Positions 62,661-64,000 of a stretch of 64,000 nucleotides of DNA are shown here, piece by piece. This stretch comes from Eutreptiella sp. 'Long Island Sound 2002' (lineage: Eukaryota; Euglenozoa; Euglenophyceae; Eutreptiales; Eutreptiaceae). The notes beneath the pieces are model-generated. The model did no database searches. It was not told the origin of the DNA and saw only the letters and a list, made by a program, of their open reading frames with translations. Positions within the stretch are counted from its first letter, which is position 1. Every line of letters starts with the position of its first letter. The DNA is taken from the NCBI GenBank assembly GCA_964036045.1, contig OZ038379.1, positions 119,041,206 through 119,105,205 on the forward strand, read 5' to 3'. A program made the translations under genes and the position numbers.

Positions 62661-63575
62661 TAGAGTCTGAAGGTGCTGCATGTCGGTTAGAAGCCGTCTT
62701 CTTGTGCGGCTTGCATACGTTTGTACACTTATGGGCCCTTGCCCATGTTGAGCCCTTTTGGTCGCATCCCACCCATGCAACCAAAGGCTATCGTCAATGG
62801 TGTGGCTGTCCACAACCACTTGCACCCCTAGTCTCCCCCGGAGGAGGCTGAGGCCCCCACTGTTGCGCGACATGCGCTTCAGCCTCCGGTGACTTCCCTC
62901 CATGGCAAAGCAGGAGAACTTTGACAAGATTCTCCACTTGTTTGCAAAATAATACATGTGGTCGATCCAAAGATGCGTCCACAGAAATTTGCCCCACTGG
63001 ATCTCATTGTGGGCAGCGCCCATGGCTATGCTATGGTTCCGGAGCCGCCCCAAGTCGGCCCCGGAGAACCATGCGGAACGCCACGCGTATACACACATGC
63101 CTGCAAAATTCTCCCACCACGTTTTGCACACCGACTACCAACTTTTTCCCCCTACTTGATGCTGCCTCACACTAGGCTGCTGTAGGCAAGCATCTATTAT
63201 CTTCTCCCAACCCCTATTCCGCATGAAATGGATGGTAGCAGCACACTCCATCCTCACCTTCCCCTTGCTATTTGCCTTGTCATTATTTAATGAGGCACGG
63301 GTGCAAGTTCGTGCAGCAAGCCGTGCCTCATCTAGAACCGGTTGCAGCATGGTGCGTGCCACATTGGCCGGTGCCATCCCTGTCAATTGTACAACTAGGT
63401 CCCGTGTCCCGTTGATTGCACACAACAGGACACGAAGGACCCCATGGAGGCCATAATCAGGCACTCGCCTATCGCTCGTAATGGTCCTATATATAGCATT
63501 TATGGCAACGGCCGGTTCCCAGTTGCCGTCTATCGCACTTGCTGTGCCAAAGGTAGCAAGGCACAGAGCATGGTC
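62660..63575 (-). pseudogene. Partial transposase 3' exon copy
   Basis: Near-identical to 55,475-56,390, including WIDHMYYFANKW, FSCFAMEGSHRRLKRMSR and DDSLWLHGWDATKRAQHG. At the end it has CAG (LQTLQRRW) where the 55.48-kb copy has UAG. UGA at 63,132-63,135 and the junction near 63,575 break the frame. The close match indicates recent duplication. Confidence 0.65.
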
Positions 63576-64000
63576 TGCCGGTGCACCTGCAGCAAGATTG
63601 TGCAGGCACACCATATCGCAGTGGGGGGGGGGGGGTATGGACGAGGTTAGTGGTGGGGTACACGTGGACGTGGGCGTCCTTAGGCTTCCCCACAGGGTTA
63701 GTGCGCATGGAGTTGAGGAGCTGGTCAACACTGGAGGGGACACGGGTTGGATGCGGAAATTTAAGGGAGGGGAGTTGGCGGCGCAGTTCCCTCCACAAGG
63801 TTGTGGCCCATCCCCTCCCCCCAAGGTAGGAGTTGCGGGTGGGGCTGCGCATGTTAATGTGGATGACATCGGGGGAGGGGTCGAGGGATGCTGCCCAGCC
63901 CACAACATCATCCACCCCCAGTGCCCCCGACTGGTACGTCGCCTCCTCCAATTGATGGTGGGCGACAGGGAGGGCTTGGTAATGGGCGAGGGTGTCGGCT
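63576..64000 (-). pseudogene. Transposase 5' exon copy, minus strand, running off the window
   Basis: Encodes VDDVVGWAASLDPSP, INMRSPTRNSYLGGRGW, then SSVDQLLNSMRTNPVGK and HVYPTTNLVHTPPPP. It is the inverted counterpart of 62,440-62,650, placing two 5' exon copies head to head around the 3' exon copy. It is truncated by the window edge. Confidence 0.5.

Overview
This is a nuclear window from a repeat-rich eukaryote. It has spliceosomal introns with polypyrimidine/AG acceptors, eukaryotic transposon families, (CA)n/(GT)n tracts, and no operons or bacterial ribosome-binding sites. I see no tRNA, rRNA, CRISPR array or clear host housekeeping gene; nearly all recognisable coding sequence belongs to mobile elements. 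The most informative property is the apparent genetic code. Long conserved frames contain about 28 in-frame UAG and 4 UAA codons where Gln fits, while most of these frames end at UGA. A UAR=Gln nuclear code is known in ulvophyte green algae (e.g. Dasycladales), ciliates and diplomonads. With this base composition and element content I lean towards an ulvophyte-type green alga, but the species is not determinable from the sequence.

Layout. 1-4.3 kb: a 4.0-kb non-coding foldback-like element with TGTACCC...GGGTACA ends. 5.2-7.6 kb (-): a reverse-transcriptase-like gene. 7.8-25.6 kb (-): a head-to-tail array of three piggyBac-type transposase copies. PB-1 is split by a second 4.46-kb TGTACCC element (12.0-16.46 kb), PB-2 lacks its 5' half, and PB-3 lacks the catalytic core. 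25.7-29.1 kb (-): two unrecognised multi-exon genes. 29.2-33.2 kb: genes of a transposon whose introns carry TATGAAC palindromes. 33.4-35.75 kb and 42.0-44.0 kb (-): 5' and 3' portions of DIRS/Ngaro-like tyrosine-recombinase retroelements with inverted terminal repeats facing each other. Between these lie four ~1.2-kb tandem units with a TTAGGG-bearing hairpin at each junction, plus a small oxygenase-like exon. 44.1-49.3 kb (-): further transposon-type genes. 50.6-54.98 kb (-): a transposon encoding a DDE-type transposase, a TET/JBP-like dioxygenase and a coiled-coil accessory protein. 54.98-61.64 kb: a related transposon inside TGTACCC-family ends. 62-64 kb: rearranged partial copies of it.

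Two themes recur. Each element family has introns and spacers packed with its own short palindrome (GTTATCGCGCGATAAC, GAAATTCGTACGAATTTC, TTATGAAC/GTTCATAA, GGGCGAAATTTCGCCC, ACGCGT-rich). The transposons pair a transposase with an accessory coiled-coil protein and, in at least one case, a probable 2-oxoglutarate/Fe(II) oxygenase that may act on DNA bases. Many frameshifts fall in homopolymers, so some apparent breaks may be assembly error.
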